Of a DNA stretch of 44,218 bases, positions 7,242-16,456 are shown piece by piece. The notes under the pieces were generated by a model. It had not been told where the DNA came from. It made no database searches and was given only the letters and a program-made list of their open reading frames with translations. The stretch is from contig CAMLIZ010000018.1 of the NCBI GenBank assembly GCA_946480245.1, forward strand, positions 1 through 44,218. Reading direction: 5' to 3'. Numbering within the stretch: position 1 is the stretch's first letter; every line of letters starts with the position of its first letter. The translations under genes and the position numbers were made by a program. Origin of the DNA: an uncultured Pseudomonadota bacterium (GTDB lineage: Bacteria; Pseudomonadota; Gammaproteobacteria; Burkholderiales; Burkholderiaceae).

Positions 7242-9167
7242 TCAGCTCGACTTGCGCACCCGCAGGTACCACTCGCACAGCAAGCGCACCTGCTTGGGCG
7301 TGTAGCCCTTCTGCACCATGCGCGTCACGAAGTCCTCGTGCTTCTTGGCCTCGTCGGCGCTGGCCTTGGCGTTGAAGCTGATCACCGGCAGCAACTCCTC
7401 GGTGTTCGAGAACATCTTCTTCTCGATCACCGTGCGCAGCTTCTCGTAGCTCGTCCACGCCGGGTTCTTGCCCTGGTTGTTGGCGCGGGCGCGCAGCACG
7501 AAGTTGACGATCTCGTTGCGGAAATCCTTCGGGTTCGCGATGCCCGCCGGCTTCTCGATCTTCTCGAGCTCCGCGTTCAAGGCCGCGCGGTCGAACACCT
7601 CGCCGGTGTCGGTGTCGCGGTACTCATGGTCCTGGATCCAGTAGTCGGCGTAGGTGACGTAGCGGTCGAAGATGTTCTGGCCGTACTCGCTGTAGCTCTC
7701 GAGGTAGGCCGTCTGGATCTCCTTGCCGATGAACTCGGCATAGCGCGTGGCCAGGTGCTCCTTCACCATCGACAGGTACTTCTGCTCCAGCTCCGCCGGG
7801 AACTGCTCGCGCTCGATCTGCTGCTCCAGCACATACATGAGGTGCACCGGGTTCGCCGCCACCTCCTGGGAGTCGAAGTTGAAGACCTTCGAGAGGATCT
7901 TGTAGGCGAAGCGGGTGGAGACACCGCTCATGCCTTCATCCACGCCAGCGTAGTCGCGGTACTCCTGGTAGCTCTTGGCGCGCGGATCGGTGTCCTTCAG
8001 GTTGTCTCCGTCGTACACCAGCATCTTGGAGAACAGCGACGAGTTCTCCGGCTCCTTCAGCCGCGTGAGGATCGCAAACTGCGCCATCATCTTCAGCGTG
8101 CCGGGCGCGCACGTGGCTTCGGCCAGCGAGGAGCCGCGGATCAGCTTCTCGTAGATCTTCACCTCTTCGCTCACACGCAGGCAGTACGGCACCTTCACGA
8201 TGTAGATGCGGTCGAGGAAGGCCTCGTTGTTCTTGTTGTTGCGGAACGCCTTCCACTCGCTCTCGTTGCTGTGCGCCAGCACGATGCCGTCGAACGGGAT
8301 GGCGCCGAAGCCCTCCGTGCCCTTGAAGTTGCCTTCCTGCGTGGCGGTCAGCAGCGGGTGCAGCACCTTGATCGGCGCCTTGAACATCTCGACGAACTCG
8401 AGCAAGCCCTGGTTGGCCAGGCACAGGCCGCCCGAGTAGCTGTAGGCGTCGGGGTCGTCCTGCGCATAGGTCTCGAGCTTGCGGATGTCGACCTTGCCCA
8501 CCAGCGAAGAGATGTCCTGGTTGTTCTCGTCGCCTGGCTCGGTCTTGGCCACGGCCACTTGCTTGAGCACGCTGGGGAATCGCTTGACGACCTTGAACTT
8601 GCGGATGTCGCCGCCGAACTCGTCCAGCCGCTTCACGGCCCACGGGCTGAGGATGCGATTGAGGTAGCGGCTCGGGATGCCGTATTCCTTCTCGAGGATC
8701 GGGCCGTCTTCTGCAGGGTCAAACAGACCCAGCGGCGACTCGTTCACCGGCGAGCCCTTGATGGCGTAGAACGGCACCTGCTCCATCAGCTGCTTCAGCC
8801 GCTCGGCGATCGAACTTTTGCCGCCGCCCACCGGGCCCAGCAGATAGAGGATCTGCTTCTTCTCCTCCAGGCCCTGCGCGGCATGGCGGAAGTAGCTGAC
8901 CACCTGCTCGATGGCCTCTTCCATGCCGTAGAACTCGGCGAACGCCGGGTAGACCTTGATGATCTTGTTCGCAAAGATGCGTGACAGCCGCGGGTCGTTG
9001 CGGGTGTCGATCGCCTGCGGCTCACCGATGGCCTGGAGCATGCGCTCGGCGGCGGTGGCATAGGCCAAGGGGTTGCGCTTGCACTCTGCGAGGTAATCCT
9101 CGAGAGAGAGCTCCTCCTCGCGGGTGCGCTCGTAGCGCTTGGTGAATGTGCTGATCACGTCGTCCAT
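7242..9167 (-). CDS. prkA: PrkA/YeaG family serine protein kinase (AAA+ type)
   Basis: A 641-residue protein, close to E. coli YeaG (644). It has an AAA+ domain with Walker A GPVGGGKSS at 111-119 followed by the C-terminal kinase-like domain conserved in the family. E. coli YeaG is linked to sustained nitrogen starvation and stationary-phase survival; some homologues are reported as ATP-dependent proteases rather than kinases, so the activity is open. The ATG at 9167 follows CCTGGAGGT. It heads the prkA-DUF444-spoVR operon, and a sigma-54 promoter match lies about 240 bases upstream, which fits nitrogen or stress control. Confidence 0.95.
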   Translation of the reverse strand: MDDVISTFTKRYERTREEELSLEDYLAECKRNPLAYATAAERMLQAIGEPQAIDTRNDPRLSRIFANKIIKVYPAFAEFYGMEEAIEQVVSYFRHAAQGLEEKKQILYLLGPVGGGKSSIAERLKQLMEQVPFYAIKGSPVNESPLGLFDPAEDGPILEKEYGIPSRYLNRILSPWAVKRLDEFGGDIRKFKVVKRFPSVLKQVAVAKTEPGDENNQDISSLVGKVDIRKLETYAQDDPDAYSYSGGLCLANQGLLEFVEMFKAPIKVLHPLLTATQEGNFKGTEGFGAIPFDGIVLAHSNESEWKAFRNNKNNEAFLDRIYIVKVPYCLRVSEEVKIYEKLIRGSSLAEATCAPGTLKMMAQFAILTRLKEPENSSLFSKMLVYDGDNLKDTDPRAKSYQEYRDYAGVDEGMSGVSTRFAYKILSKVFNFDSQEVAANPVHLMYVLEQQIEREQFPAELEQKYLSMVKEHLATRYAEFIGKEIQTAYLESYSEYGQNIFDRYVTYADYWIQDHEYRDTDTGEVFDRAALNAELEKIEKPAGIANPKDFRNEIVNFVLRARANNQGKNPAWTSYEKLRTVIEKKMFSNTEELLPVISFNAKASADEAKKHEDFVTRMVQKGYTPKQVRLLCEWYLRVRKSS

Positions 9168-9330
9168 GCGGACCTCCAGGTGGAAGGCGCAGGCGGGGCG
9201 CGATGAGGCTCCGCCGGCGTCTGGGAAGTTCTGATGAAGTCCCGGCCAAGGTACCGGCCCGGGCGCCATCAGAGCTTTCCGGTCAGCAGTGACGCATGTT
9301 CAGCTTCTTATGGTTCGAGTCTCCAGGATG

Positions 9331-9347
9331 GCGCAAGCGGCTTGCGC
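9331..9347 (-). repeat. Perfect hairpin in the predicted prkA 5' UTR
   Basis: GCGCAAG (9331-9337), loop CGG, CTTGCGC (9341-9347). It has no T tract on either side, so it is not a simple terminator. It falls inside the untranslated leader if transcription starts near 9398. Confidence 0.4.
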
Positions 9348-9408
9348 TCCAAGCACGGAACAACGAGGGCTTGACCCAACAATTCGCTGCTCCACTGCCT
9401 TCCAACTC

Positions 9409-9424
9409 AGCAAGGACCGTGCCC
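9409..9424 (-). promoter_or_regulatory. Sigma-54 (RpoN) promoter for the prkA operon
   Basis: The minus strand reads GGGCACGGTCCTTGCT against the consensus TGGCACG-N4-TTGCW: only the first base differs, and the GG and GC dinucleotides are correctly 10 bases apart. The expected start is near 9398, giving a leader of about 230 bases before prkA at 9167. E. coli yeaG is reported to be NtrC/sigma-54 controlled, which makes the match more credible. Confidence 0.65.
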
Positions 9425-9615
9425 TGCGCTGTTCAGCAGTCAACGCAGCAGCAGGCTGTTGCGCCGACCGGCTCGTGTTCTTGTTGACCCCCTCCAGCGT
9501 TACTGTGTTCCCAATCGCGTGCGCCTGCGCCGAAAAACTTCACGGCTTACGTCACTTGTGCGCCACGTGTTGTCCCTGATACGCACGCACATGATGCGAC
9601 GGATCACGGCACGCG

Positions 9616-10512
9616 TCACCCCTCGTTCGCACCAAGCTTGTCGAGCAGGCCGTTCAGTTCGTCCAACGAGCCGAAGCGGATCGCCACCTCGCCTTGCTCG
9701 CCACGCGATCCGCGGCGCTGGATGCGGATCTCCACGGCCGCCGTGAGGCGATCGGCCAATGCCTCTTCCAGGCGCGCGATGTCCCGCGACTTTTCCTGCT
9801 TGACACGCAGCAGCGGGCTCTGCCGCCCGCCCGATGAGGTGCGCGACACGAGCTTCTCCGCCTCGCGCACGGACAGCTTCTTGGCTGCGATTTCGTTGGC
9901 GGTGAGGATCTGCTGCGCGTTGTCGAGCGCGAGCAGCGCACGCGCGTGACCCATGTCGAGATCTCCTGCCATCAACATCTGCTGCACGGGAGGGGCCAGG
10001 TTGAGCAAGCGCAGCAGGTTGCTGGCCGCGCTGCGCGAGCGCCCCACGGCCTGCGCGGCCTGCTCATGCGTGAGATGGAATTCATTGACCAGGCGCTGCA
10101 GCCCTTGCGCCTCTTCCAGCGGGTTCAGATCCTCGCGCTGGATGTTCTCGATCAGCGCCATCACCGCCGCGGCCTCGTCGGGCACCGCCTTGACCAGCAC
10201 CGGCACCTCATCCAGCCCGGCCAGCTTGGCAGCGCGCGAGCGCCGCTCGCCGGCGATGATCTCGTAGCGCTGATCACCCAGCGGCCGCACGAGGATCGGC
10301 TGCATCACGCCTTGCGACTTGATGCTCTCGGCCAGCTCATACAGCGAGCCCTCGTCCATGCGAGTGCGCGGCTGGTACTTGCCGGGCTGCAGTTGATCGA
10401 GCTTGAGCACGGTGGGCTCGCCCTGCTGCGCCGGGCCGGAACTGTCGGGCACCTTGGGCCCCAACAGCGCTTCCAGGCCCAGTCCCAGGCCCTTGGGTTT
10501 CTTCGTCACCAT
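9616..10512 (-). CDS. parB: Chromosome partitioning protein ParB
   Basis: A 298-residue CTP-dependent DNA clamp that loads at parS and links the origin region to ParA and SMC. The N-terminal ParB/Sulfiredoxin domain has LQPGKYQPR and the CTP-binding IIAGERRSRAAKLAG box. The central helix-turn-helix includes HEQAAQAVGRSRSAASNLLRLL, and the C-terminal dimerisation domain ends with LLDKLGANEG. The start at 10512 (MVTKKPKGLG) matches the usual family N terminus. It sits 22 bases after a small hydrolase gene and is separated from parA by that gene, argC and a GNAT gene. Two parS matches are in mnmG and rsmG. Confidence 0.97.
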   Translation of the reverse strand: MVTKKPKGLGLGLEALLGPKVPDSSGPAQQGEPTVLKLDQLQPGKYQPRTRMDEGSLYELAESIKSQGVMQPILVRPLGDQRYEIIAGERRSRAAKLAGLDEVPVLVKAVPDEAAAVMALIENIQREDLNPLEEAQGLQRLVNEFHLTHEQAAQAVGRSRSAASNLLRLLNLAPPVQQMLMAGDLDMGHARALLALDNAQQILTANEIAAKKLSVREAEKLVSRTSSGGRQSPLLRVKQEKSRDIARLEEALADRLTAAVEIRIQRRGSRGEQGEVAIRFGSLDELNGLLDKLGANEG

Positions 10513-10534
10513 GCGGTGATTGTCGGCCACAAGT

Positions 10535-11083
10535 TCATTCGGCCGCGGACACCAGCGCCTGCAGCAGCGCAAGGCCTTCGGGCCAGTCGCCTAGGCCGGA
10601 GTCGCCGTTCAAGTGGCCGCGGGCGCCGGCCATCACGGCGTGCGCACGCCAATCCGCGGCCAGGGCGCGCGTGGCGTCGATCGCACCAAACGGGTCGTCA
10701 CTGCTTAGTACAGCAGTGGCGCGAAACGGCAACGCAGCCCGCAGCATCGGTCGCCAGCCGTGCAGTTGAACGGGCAGGTCGGGTGACGCAAGGTCCGGGG
10801 GCGCGACCAACAGTGCGCCGCGCACCAAGGCGGTGTGTCGAGAGTGTGCGGCCCACGCCGAAACCAGATGGCAGCCGAGGCTGTGCGCAACCAGCACTGC
10901 CGGCTGGTCGCTCTGCAACAGCACCTCCTCGAGACGTGCCATCCAGTCGCCACGGCGCGGCCAGTCCCAGTCAGCCTGCTCAACGCGCTGCCAGCCGTAC
11001 TGCTGCTGCCACCGGCTTTGCCAGTGCGCCGGGCCGGAGTCGAGCCAGCCCGGGAGAATCAACACCCGCGTGGTGGAGTGCAT
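10535..11083 (-). CDS. RBBP9/YdeN-family alpha/beta hydrolase
   Basis: A 182-residue small serine hydrolase. The N terminus has [19 protein letters not shown]; the nucleophile is Ser68 in AHSLGCH; the acid is probably in SSDDPFG, and the His lies in [17 protein letters not shown]. These are hallmarks of the RBBP9/YdeN family. The natural substrate is unknown. It starts 51 bases from the divergent argC and runs into parB, so the pair is probably co-transcribed. A related hydrolase next to parB may be a lineage feature. Confidence 0.88.
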   Translation of the reverse strand: MHSTTRVLILPGWLDSGPAHWQSRWQQQYGWQRVEQADWDWPRRGDWMARLEEVLLQSDQPAVLVAHSLGCHLVSAWAAHSRHTALVRGALLVAPPDLASPDLPVQLHGWRPMLRAALPFRATAVLSSDDPFGAIDATRALAADWRAHAVMAGARGHLNGDSGLGDWPEGLALLQALVSAAE

Positions 11084-11134
11084 GCGCTTGCCTTATCCTG
11101 TGCAGTTCCAACGATTGTGCGAGAGGTTGCGGCG

Positions 11135-12076
11135 ATGAAGCATGCGGTGTTCGTGGACGGCCAGGAAGGCACCACCGGCTTGCGCATTCATGAGTACCTG
11201 GCAGCGCGCGGCGACGTCGAGCTGCTGCGCATCGACCCCGACCGCCGCAAGGATCCCGCCGAACGTGCGCGCTTGCTCAACGCCGCGGAGGTGGCCTTTC
11301 TCTGCCTGCCCGACACCGCCGCGCGCGAGGCGGTGCTGCTGCTGAACAACCCCAACACTTGCCTGATCGACGCCAGCACCGCACACCGCACCGATTCGGA
11401 CTGGGTCTATGGCCTGCCGGAGCTCGCCAGCGGCCAACGCGATCGCCTGCGCCGCGCCAAGCGCATCGCCAACCCAGGCTGCCATGCCACGGCCTTCGTG
11501 ATGCTGCTGCGTCCCCTCGTCGACGCTGGTCTGGTACCGGCGGACCTGCCGGTGTCAGCCACGTCGATCACGGGGTACTCCGGCGGCGGCAAGAAGATGA
11601 TTGAGCAGTACGAGGCCGGCGGCGACGCACGGTTGAGCTCGCCGCGCCCGTATGCACTCAAGCTCGCGCACAAGCACATCCCGGAAATGATGCTGCACAC
11701 CGGGCTGCGACAGAAGCCGGTGTTCCTGCCGATCGTCGGCGATTTCTACAAGGGCCTGGCCGTCACGGTGCCGCTGCACTTTTCGGAGCTGCCGGCCGGC
11801 ACGGATGGTTCACGCCTGCAGGCGGCGCTGGAGAAGCACTATGCGGGGGAGCAATTCGTGCGGGTCATGCCGCTCAGCGACGCCGGCACGCTCGAGGAAG
11901 GCTATTTCGACGTGCAGGCCTGCAACGATACCAACCGGGTGGACATCTTCGTCTTCGCGAGCGACACGCAGGCCCTGCTGATGGCACGCCTCGACAACCT
12001 GGGCAAGGGCGCGAGCGGCGCCGCGGTGCAGTGCATGAATCTGCACCTGGGTGTCGACGAGGCGCAGGGCCTTTAG
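11135..12076 (+). CDS. argC: N-acetyl-gamma-glutamyl-phosphate reductase, type 2
   Basis: Third step of arginine synthesis: NADPH-dependent reduction of N-acetylglutamyl phosphate to the semialdehyde. The 313-residue protein begins [18 protein letters not shown] (short-type nucleotide fold) and has the catalytic Cys116 in [10 protein letters not shown]. Length and sequence fit the shorter 'type 2' ArgC rather than the ~345-residue form. The ATG at 11135 follows GAGAGG; the open frame upstream overlaps the divergent hydrolase. It is the only plus-strand gene inside the par region and ends 16 bases from the convergent GNAT gene. Confidence 0.95.
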   Translation: MKHAVFVDGQEGTTGLRIHEYLAARGDVELLRIDPDRRKDPAERARLLNAAEVAFLCLPDTAAREAVLLLNNPNTCLIDASTAHRTDSDWVYGLPELASGQRDRLRRAKRIANPGCHATAFVMLLRPLVDAGLVPADLPVSATSITGYSGGGKKMIEQYEAGGDARLSSPRPYALKLAHKHIPEMMLHTGLRQKPVFLPIVGDFYKGLAVTVPLHFSELPAGTDGSRLQAALEKHYAGEQFVRVMPLSDAGTLEEGYFDVQACNDTNRVDIFVFASDTQALLMARLDNLGKGASGAAVQCMNLHLGVDEAQGL

Positions 12077-12092
12077 AGAGAGCTTGCGCTCA

Positions 12093-12872
12093 CTACGCTG
12101 CGTCGGGATCTTCGGCGAGGTAGTGGTAGCCGTAGGCGTCCGAAAAGCCCAGGCGGTGATAGATGGCGCGGGCCGGCCCATTGTCCGCGTCCACCTGGAG
12201 GTAGGCCACGCGGGCGCCCTGCTCGCCCGCGCGGCGCAGCATCTCTGAACACAGGCCGTGCGCCAGACCTTGGCCCCGATGGGCCGGTGCCGTGAATACG
12301 TCGTACAGGCCGACGAGCTCTCCTTCGCGCACGAACTGCCCGCAGGCGGCCGGCTCGCCGTCGATCTGGAGCACGAACGCGCACCCGGGTAACGGCGATG
12401 CCAGCAACCTCTGCGCGTGGGCCTCGCGCTGAGTGAGCGGGGAACCGCGCATCGCGCCCACGACGTGAGCGAACTCTGCTGGCGGCAGCGGCTGCAATTC
12501 GTGGCCGCCACCGGCTGGCGCACGGGCCGAGCCGGGCAGCGATGGCAACACCATCACGCGCGTATCGTCCAGGGCGTGAAAGCCGGCGCTGGTCAAGCTC
12601 TTCTCAAGCGTCGAGGGTGTCGTGAACGGCGTGATGCGAAAGATCAGCGGCAGACGCGCCTCCTCATACACGGCTCGTGCGAGCATGAGGCGCTGGTCGA
12701 AAGGCACGCGACCGTCGGCCAAGGCGTTGATGCAACGCGCCCGCTTGGCCTTGCCCGGACACACCCGCACCAGCCAGCCGTCCAGCCATCGCTGCTGCGG
12801 CGGCGCGCTGGCATTGAGCCCTGCGTCCTCGATCCGCGACAACAGCACGGCAGTGAGTTCACCCGCACTCAT
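12093..12872 (-). CDS. GNAT family N-acetyltransferase
   Basis: A 259-residue protein. The C-terminal half is a GNAT domain with LYDVFTAPAHRGQGLAHGL (acetyl-CoA pyrophosphate loop, RGQGLA) and DADNGPARAIYHRLGF. The N-terminal half (about 1-130) is family-specific and begins with a WLDGWLVRV motif. Its ATG at 12872 overlaps the parA TGA (ATGA), so it is translationally coupled to parA. The acceptor is unknown. Confidence 0.87.
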   Translation of the reverse strand: MSAGELTAVLLSRIEDAGLNASAPPQQRWLDGWLVRVCPGKAKRARCINALADGRVPFDQRLMLARAVYEEARLPLIFRITPFTTPSTLEKSLTSAGFHALDDTRVMVLPSLPGSARAPAGGGHELQPLPPAEFAHVVGAMRGSPLTQREAHAQRLLASPLPGCAFVLQIDGEPAACGQFVREGELVGLYDVFTAPAHRGQGLAHGLCSEMLRRAGEQGARVAYLQVDADNGPARAIYHRLGFSDAYGYHYLAEDPDAA

Positions 12873-13645
12873 TTGGAGAGCGTTTTGACCCGCTGCACCA
12901 TCTCTCGCGCGAACTCCACGAAGGCTTGCGCGCCCTTGGACTGCGGGTCGAAGACCACACCGGGTTGCCCGTAGCTCGGCGCCTCGGCGAGCCGCACGTT
13001 GCGCGGGATCACCGTGTCAAACACCTTGTCCCCGAAGTGCGCCTTCAGCTGGTCACTCACCTGCTGCTGCAACGTGATGCGGGGATCGAACATGACACGT
13101 AGCAGGCCGATGATCTGCAGGTCCCGATTCAGGTTCGCGTGAACCTGCTTGATCGTGTTGACCAGGTCGCTCAAGCCTTCGAGCGCGAAGTACTCGCACT
13201 GCATGGGCACCACCACACCGTGCGCGCTGCACAACCCGTTGAGGGTGAGCAGACTCAAGGACGGAGGGCAATCGATCAGCACGAAGTCGTAGCTCTCCAT
13301 GACCGGCTTCAAGGCGGCGCGCAGCCGTTCGTTGCGGCGCTCAAGCTCCACCAGTTCCACTTCCGCGCCCGCCAACTCCCGGTTAGCGCCCACGACGTCG
13401 TACCCACCCTTCTCTGAGCGCGCACGCGCCTCCTCGGCCGTCGCGGACCCGAGGAGCACGTCGTAAACAGTTTGTGCCAGGCGGCGCTTGTCGATACCCG
13501 AACCCATCGTGGCGTTGCCCTGTGGGTCCAGGTCGATCACCAAGACCCTTTGGCCAATCTGGGCGAGCCCGGCGGCGAGGTTGACCGTCGTCGTGGTCTT
13601 GCCGACGCCGCCCTTTTGGTTCGCAATGCAAAAGACTTGGGCCAT
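12869..13645 (-). CDS. parA: Chromosome partitioning ATPase ParA
   Basis: A 258-residue deviant-Walker ATPase that binds DNA as a dimer and moves ParB-parS complexes. The deviant Walker A KGGVGKTTT (11-19) has the signature Lys11 and Lys16; DLDPQGN and the Walker B-like VLIDCPPSLSLLT follow. The short N terminus without a DNA-binding extension is the chromosomal type. It lies 54 bases after rsmG in the mnmG-rsmG-parA order common in proteobacteria near the origin. Confidence 0.97.
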   Translation of the reverse strand: MAQVFCIANQKGGVGKTTTTVNLAAGLAQIGQRVLVIDLDPQGNATMGSGIDKRRLAQTVYDVLLGSATAEEARARSEKGGYDVVGANRELAGAEVELVELERRNERLRAALKPVMESYDFVLIDCPPSLSLLTLNGLCSAHGVVVPMQCEYFALEGLSDLVNTIKQVHANLNRDLQIIGLLRVMFDPRITLQQQVSDQLKAHFGDKVFDTVIPRNVRLAEAPSYGQPGVVFDPQSKGAQAFVEFAREMVQRVKTLSK

Positions 13646-13699
13646 GGGCGGGATATGAAGAGAGGAATAAGGGCAGACGGATTGTGCAGGGCAACCGGC

Positions 13700-14359
13700 T
13701 CAAGCGACGTGGCGCGCATTGGATGGCGCCATCCAAATCAGGCATCGCTCCGCCGCCAAGCCGGGTATTTGAAGTTGTTCCACGTGAAACACGCTCACGT
13801 CGGAGGGGAGTTGATCGATCTCGTCGTGGGGAGACCTCCCCTTCATCGCCATCCAAACACCATCGGGCGCCAGGCACTGGCGCGTGAGCGCACAAAACTG
13901 CCTGAGGCTGGCGAAGGCGCGGGAGGCAATGACGTCATACGCGCCTTGCAAGCGCTCCACTCTTGCGTGTTCGGCGCGAAGCCCGCCCAAGCCCAACTCG
14001 GCCGCGACCTGCCGAACGAACGCGGCCTTCTTTCCAACCGTGTCGACGCATGTGACGTGGATCTCCGGCGCCGCTATCGCGATCACCACACCCGGCAGTC
14101 CGCCTCCGCTACCCACATCGAGAAGACGGGCAGAAGCACCGCGAAGATGCCGACGCAAAGGTGTCACCACTGCAAGGCAATCGACCAGGTGCTGCACCAG
14201 CATTTGGTCCGGCTCCCGTACTGCCGTGAGGTTGTAGGTGGCGTTCCAGCGCAGCAGTAGCTGCAAATAAGCGAGCAACGCGCGTCGCGCAGTTTCGGGC
14301 AGATCAAGCCCGAGCGCTGCGAGCGACTCCGCCAAAGTCACATCGAGGGCTGGATTCAA
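13700..14359 (-). CDS. rsmG: 16S rRNA (guanine527-N7)-methyltransferase RsmG
   Basis: Methylates N7 of G527 in 16S rRNA using SAM. The 219-residue protein has [28 protein letters not shown] and the SAM loop [13 protein letters not shown] (79-91). The start read here is TTG at 14359, overlapping the mnmG TGA (TTGA) so translation is coupled; a GTG six codons on is the alternative. A near-perfect parS lies inside the gene close to its 3' end. Confidence 0.96.
   Translation of the reverse strand: MNPALDVTLAESLAALGLDLPETARRALLAYLQLLLRWNATYNLTAVREPDQMLVQHLVDCLAVVTPLRRHLRGASARLLDVGSGGGLPGVVIAIAAPEIHVTCVDTVGKKAAFVRQVAAELGLGGLRAEHARVERLQGAYDVIASRAFASLRQFCALTRQCLAPDGVWMAMKGRSPHDEIDQLPSDVSVFHVEQLQIPGLAAERCLIWMAPSNARHVA
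13776..13791. promoter_or_regulatory. parS site, one mismatch
   Basis: TGTTCCACGTGAAACA differs from the consensus parS TGTTTCACGTGAAACA at one base (position 5). It is embedded in rsmG, 130 bases from the parA start. ParB is expected to nucleate here or at the perfect copy at 14887. Confidence 0.85.
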
Positions 14360-16320
14360 GCTGCCATTCCAGAGGTGGGTTGGGCGGTCAAGAACCCTTT
14401 GAACCGCCCCTTCTTGAGGTGAACGAGCAGCAGGGAGATGGCGGCCGGGGTGATGCCGGAGATCCGCGACGCCTGCCCAAGCGTTTCCGGTCGGTGGCGG
14501 TTCAACTTCTGGCGCACTTCGATCGAGAGTGCCGTCACGTCGTTGTAGTCCAGCTCGGGCGGGAGCTTCAATTCCTCGTAGTGTGCGGCCCGTTGCACCT
14601 CTTCAATCTGCTTGTCGATGTAGCCCTCGTACTTGACGGTGACCTCCACCTGCTCGATCACGGCGGCGGCCATCGATGCGCCGAGCGCCTCTTGGAGCGC
14701 GCAGTGGGAAACGCCTGCGCTGGGGCGCGCAGCATTGGCGATGGTCTCGACGTCCGAAAAGCGAACACCGGGTCGGCGCAACAGGTCCGCGAGGCTGTAC
14801 TCGCGCTCGATCGACTTCCCGAGTGCCCGCCGCGCCAGGTCTTCCGAGACGATACCCGGATGAACCCACGTGGATCGAAGGCGCTCTGTTTCACGTGAAA
14901 CAGCATCGCGCTTGCGACTGAACGCCTCCCACCGATCATCATCGACCAGGCCAAGCTGTCGCCCAACCTCCGTCAAACGCAGATCAGCGTTGTCCTCTCG
15001 CAGCTGGAGTCGGAACTCGGCCCTGCTGGTGAACATGCGGTATGGCTCCGTCACGCCCTTGGTGATGAGGTCATCGACGAGCACGCCGAGGTACGCCTCG
15101 TCACGGCGCGGTAGCCATGGCCCTTCCCCCTTCGCCGAGAGCGCCGCGTTCACGCCGGCAAACAAGCCCTGCGCAGCGGCTTCTTCGTACCCGGTGGTGC
15201 CATTGATCTGCCCGGCGAAATACAAACCTTCGATCGCCCGGGTCTCAAAGTTCGCCTTCACGCCCCGCGGGTCGAAGTAGTCGTACTCGATGGCATAACC
15301 GGGACGGAGAATGTGGGCCCGCTCCAACCCGACCATGGAGCGCACCGCGGCCAACTGCACATCGAACGGAAGCGACGTGGAAATCCCGTTCGGGTAGAAC
15401 TCGTGGGTGCTCAGCCCTTCCGGCTCGAGAAAGATCTGGTGCGATTCCTTGTCGGCGAAGCGGTTGATCTTGTCCTCGATGCTCGGGCAATAGCGCGGCC
15501 CTACACCTTCGATGACGCCCGTGAACATCGGGCTGCGGTCAAAGCCGGATCGGATGATCTCGTGGGTCCGCTCGTTCGTGTGCGTGATCCAGCACGGCAC
15601 CTGCCGCGGGTGCTGCTCCGCCGTTCCCAAGAAGCTGAACACGGGAACGGGATCCAGATCGCCCGGCTGCTCTGTCAGCCGGGAAAAGTCGATGCTGCGT
15701 CCGTCGAGGCGCGGTGGCGTGCCGGTCTTCAGCCGCCCCTGCGGCAGCTTGAGCTCACGCAAGCGCGCCGACAGGCGCACGGCCGGCGGATCGCCGGCGC
15801 GGCCCGCCGCGTAGTTCTCCAACCCGACGTGAATGCGGCCGTCCAGGAAGGTGCCGGCGGTGAGCACGACGCTGCGCCCGCGAAATCGCAGACCCACCTG
15901 CGTCACCGCGCCGACGACACGGTCGCCTTCCAGCATCAAGTCATCCACCGCTTGCTGGAACAGCCACAAGTTCGGCTGGTTCTCCAGCCGGCGGCGGATC
16001 GCCGCCTTGTACAGCACGCGATCTGCCTGCGCACGCGTGGCCCGGACCGCCGGCCCCTTGGACCCGTTCAGGACACGGAACTGGATCCCCGCCTCGTCGG
16101 TGGCTGCTGCCATCGCACCGCCCAAGGCGTCGATCTCTTTCACCAGGTGACCCTTGCCGATACCCCCGATCGACGGGTTGCAGCTCATCTGGCCCAGCGT
16201 CTCGATGTTGTGAGTGAGCAGCAACGTACTGCAGCCCATGCGAGCCGAAGCCAGCGCAGCCTCGGTGCCGGCATGGCCGCCGCCCACGACGATCACGTCG
16301 AATTCCTGGGGATACAACAC
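14356..16320 (-). CDS. mnmG: tRNA uridine-5-carboxymethylaminomethyl synthesis enzyme MnmG
   Basis: FAD enzyme that with MnmE modifies U34 of several tRNAs. The 654-residue protein has the FAD fold GGGHAG (13-18), [20 protein letters not shown] split over 45-64, [10 protein letters not shown], and a C terminus with [16 protein letters not shown]. The GTG at 16320 gives [15 protein letters not shown], matching the family start MFYPDPFDVI in E. coli. It heads the rsmG-parA block. A perfect parS lies inside the gene. The upstream TAAAAT at 16377-16372 may be its -10 box. Confidence 0.97.
   Translation of the reverse strand: MLYPQEFDVIVVGGGHAGTEAALASARMGCSTLLLTHNIETLGQMSCNPSIGGIGKGHLVKEIDALGGAMAAATDEAGIQFRVLNGSKGPAVRATRAQADRVLYKAAIRRRLENQPNLWLFQQAVDDLMLEGDRVVGAVTQVGLRFRGRSVVLTAGTFLDGRIHVGLENYAAGRAGDPPAVRLSARLRELKLPQGRLKTGTPPRLDGRSIDFSRLTEQPGDLDPVPVFSFLGTAEQHPRQVPCWITHTNERTHEIIRSGFDRSPMFTGVIEGVGPRYCPSIEDKINRFADKESHQIFLEPEGLSTHEFYPNGISTSLPFDVQLAAVRSMVGLERAHILRPGYAIEYDYFDPRGVKANFETRAIEGLYFAGQINGTTGYEEAAAQGLFAGVNAALSAKGEGPWLPRRDEAYLGVLVDDLITKGVTEPYRMFTSRAEFRLQLREDNADLRLTEVGRQLGLVDDDRWEAFSRKRDAVSRETERLRSTWVHPGIVSEDLARRALGKSIEREYSLADLLRRPGVRFSDVETIANAARPSAGVSHCALQEALGASMAAAVIEQVEVTVKYEGYIDKQIEEVQRAAHYEELKLPPELDYNDVTALSIEVRQKLNRHRPETLGQASRISGITPAAISLLLVHLKKGRFKGFLTAQPTSGMAA
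14887..14902. promoter_or_regulatory. Perfect parS site
   Basis: TGTTTCACGTGAAACA is an exact match to the palindromic consensus parS bound by ParB. It sits in the coding sequence of mnmG, about 1.2 kb from parA and 1.1 kb from the second site. Confidence 0.95.
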
Positions 16321-16371
16321 CTTGGACCGCCTTCTTCGAGCGCGACGCGAGGATGCGCCGGCAAACCCGTA

Positions 16372-16377
16372 ATTTTA
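16372..16377 (-). promoter_or_regulatory. Possible -10 box of the mnmG promoter
   Basis: The minus strand reads TAAAAT, five of six matches to TATAAT, in an otherwise GC-rich stretch. It would start transcription near 16365, 45 bases before the mnmG GTG. No well-spaced -35 box is evident. It lies just after the terminator at 16416-16444, which would insulate mnmG from the peptide transcript. Confidence 0.35.
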
Positions 16378-16415
16378 GGCGGCGGGCCAGGTGCGCGCTT
16401 GAAAAGCCGGCGCCG

Positions 16416-16444
16416 AATAAAAGAGAGCGCCCCAAGGGGCGCTC
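16416..16444 (-). terminator. Intrinsic terminator of the peptide transcript
   Basis: On the minus strand GAGCGCCCC pairs with GGGGCGCTC (nine bp, loop TT, 16425-16444), followed by TCTTTTATT. It ends a minus-strand transcript before mnmG. The plus strand has no T tract after the stem. Confidence 0.85.
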
Positions 16445-16456
16445 AAAGAGAGGGGC

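Larger units (their letters stand above)
9168..9615. other. 448-base intergenic region upstream of prkA
   Basis: Lies between the parB stop and the prkA start, both on the minus strand. It has lower GC and no convincing coding frame; the open frames on the plus strand (for example 9289-9579) have no ribosome site or family-like sequence. It holds a sigma-54 promoter match (9409-9424) and a perfect 7-bp hairpin (9331-9347). Nothing else was recognised, including no clear NtrC site. Confidence 0.6.

Noticed and set aside
7173..8984. 603-residue plus-strand frame opposite prkA
   Set aside because: Shadow frame: prkA on the other strand has clear family motifs throughout.
9329..9348. TGGCGC...TTGCG on the plus strand as a sigma-54 promoter
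   Set aside because: The spacing is two bases too long and no plus-strand gene follows.
9289..9579. Possible small genes in the prkA upstream region
   Set aside because: No ribosome site or protein-like composition; the region holds promoter elements instead.
16321..16420. Chromosome origin with DnaA boxes next to mnmG
   Set aside because: No TTATCCACA-like boxes and no AT-rich unwinding region are present; dnaA is not in the window.
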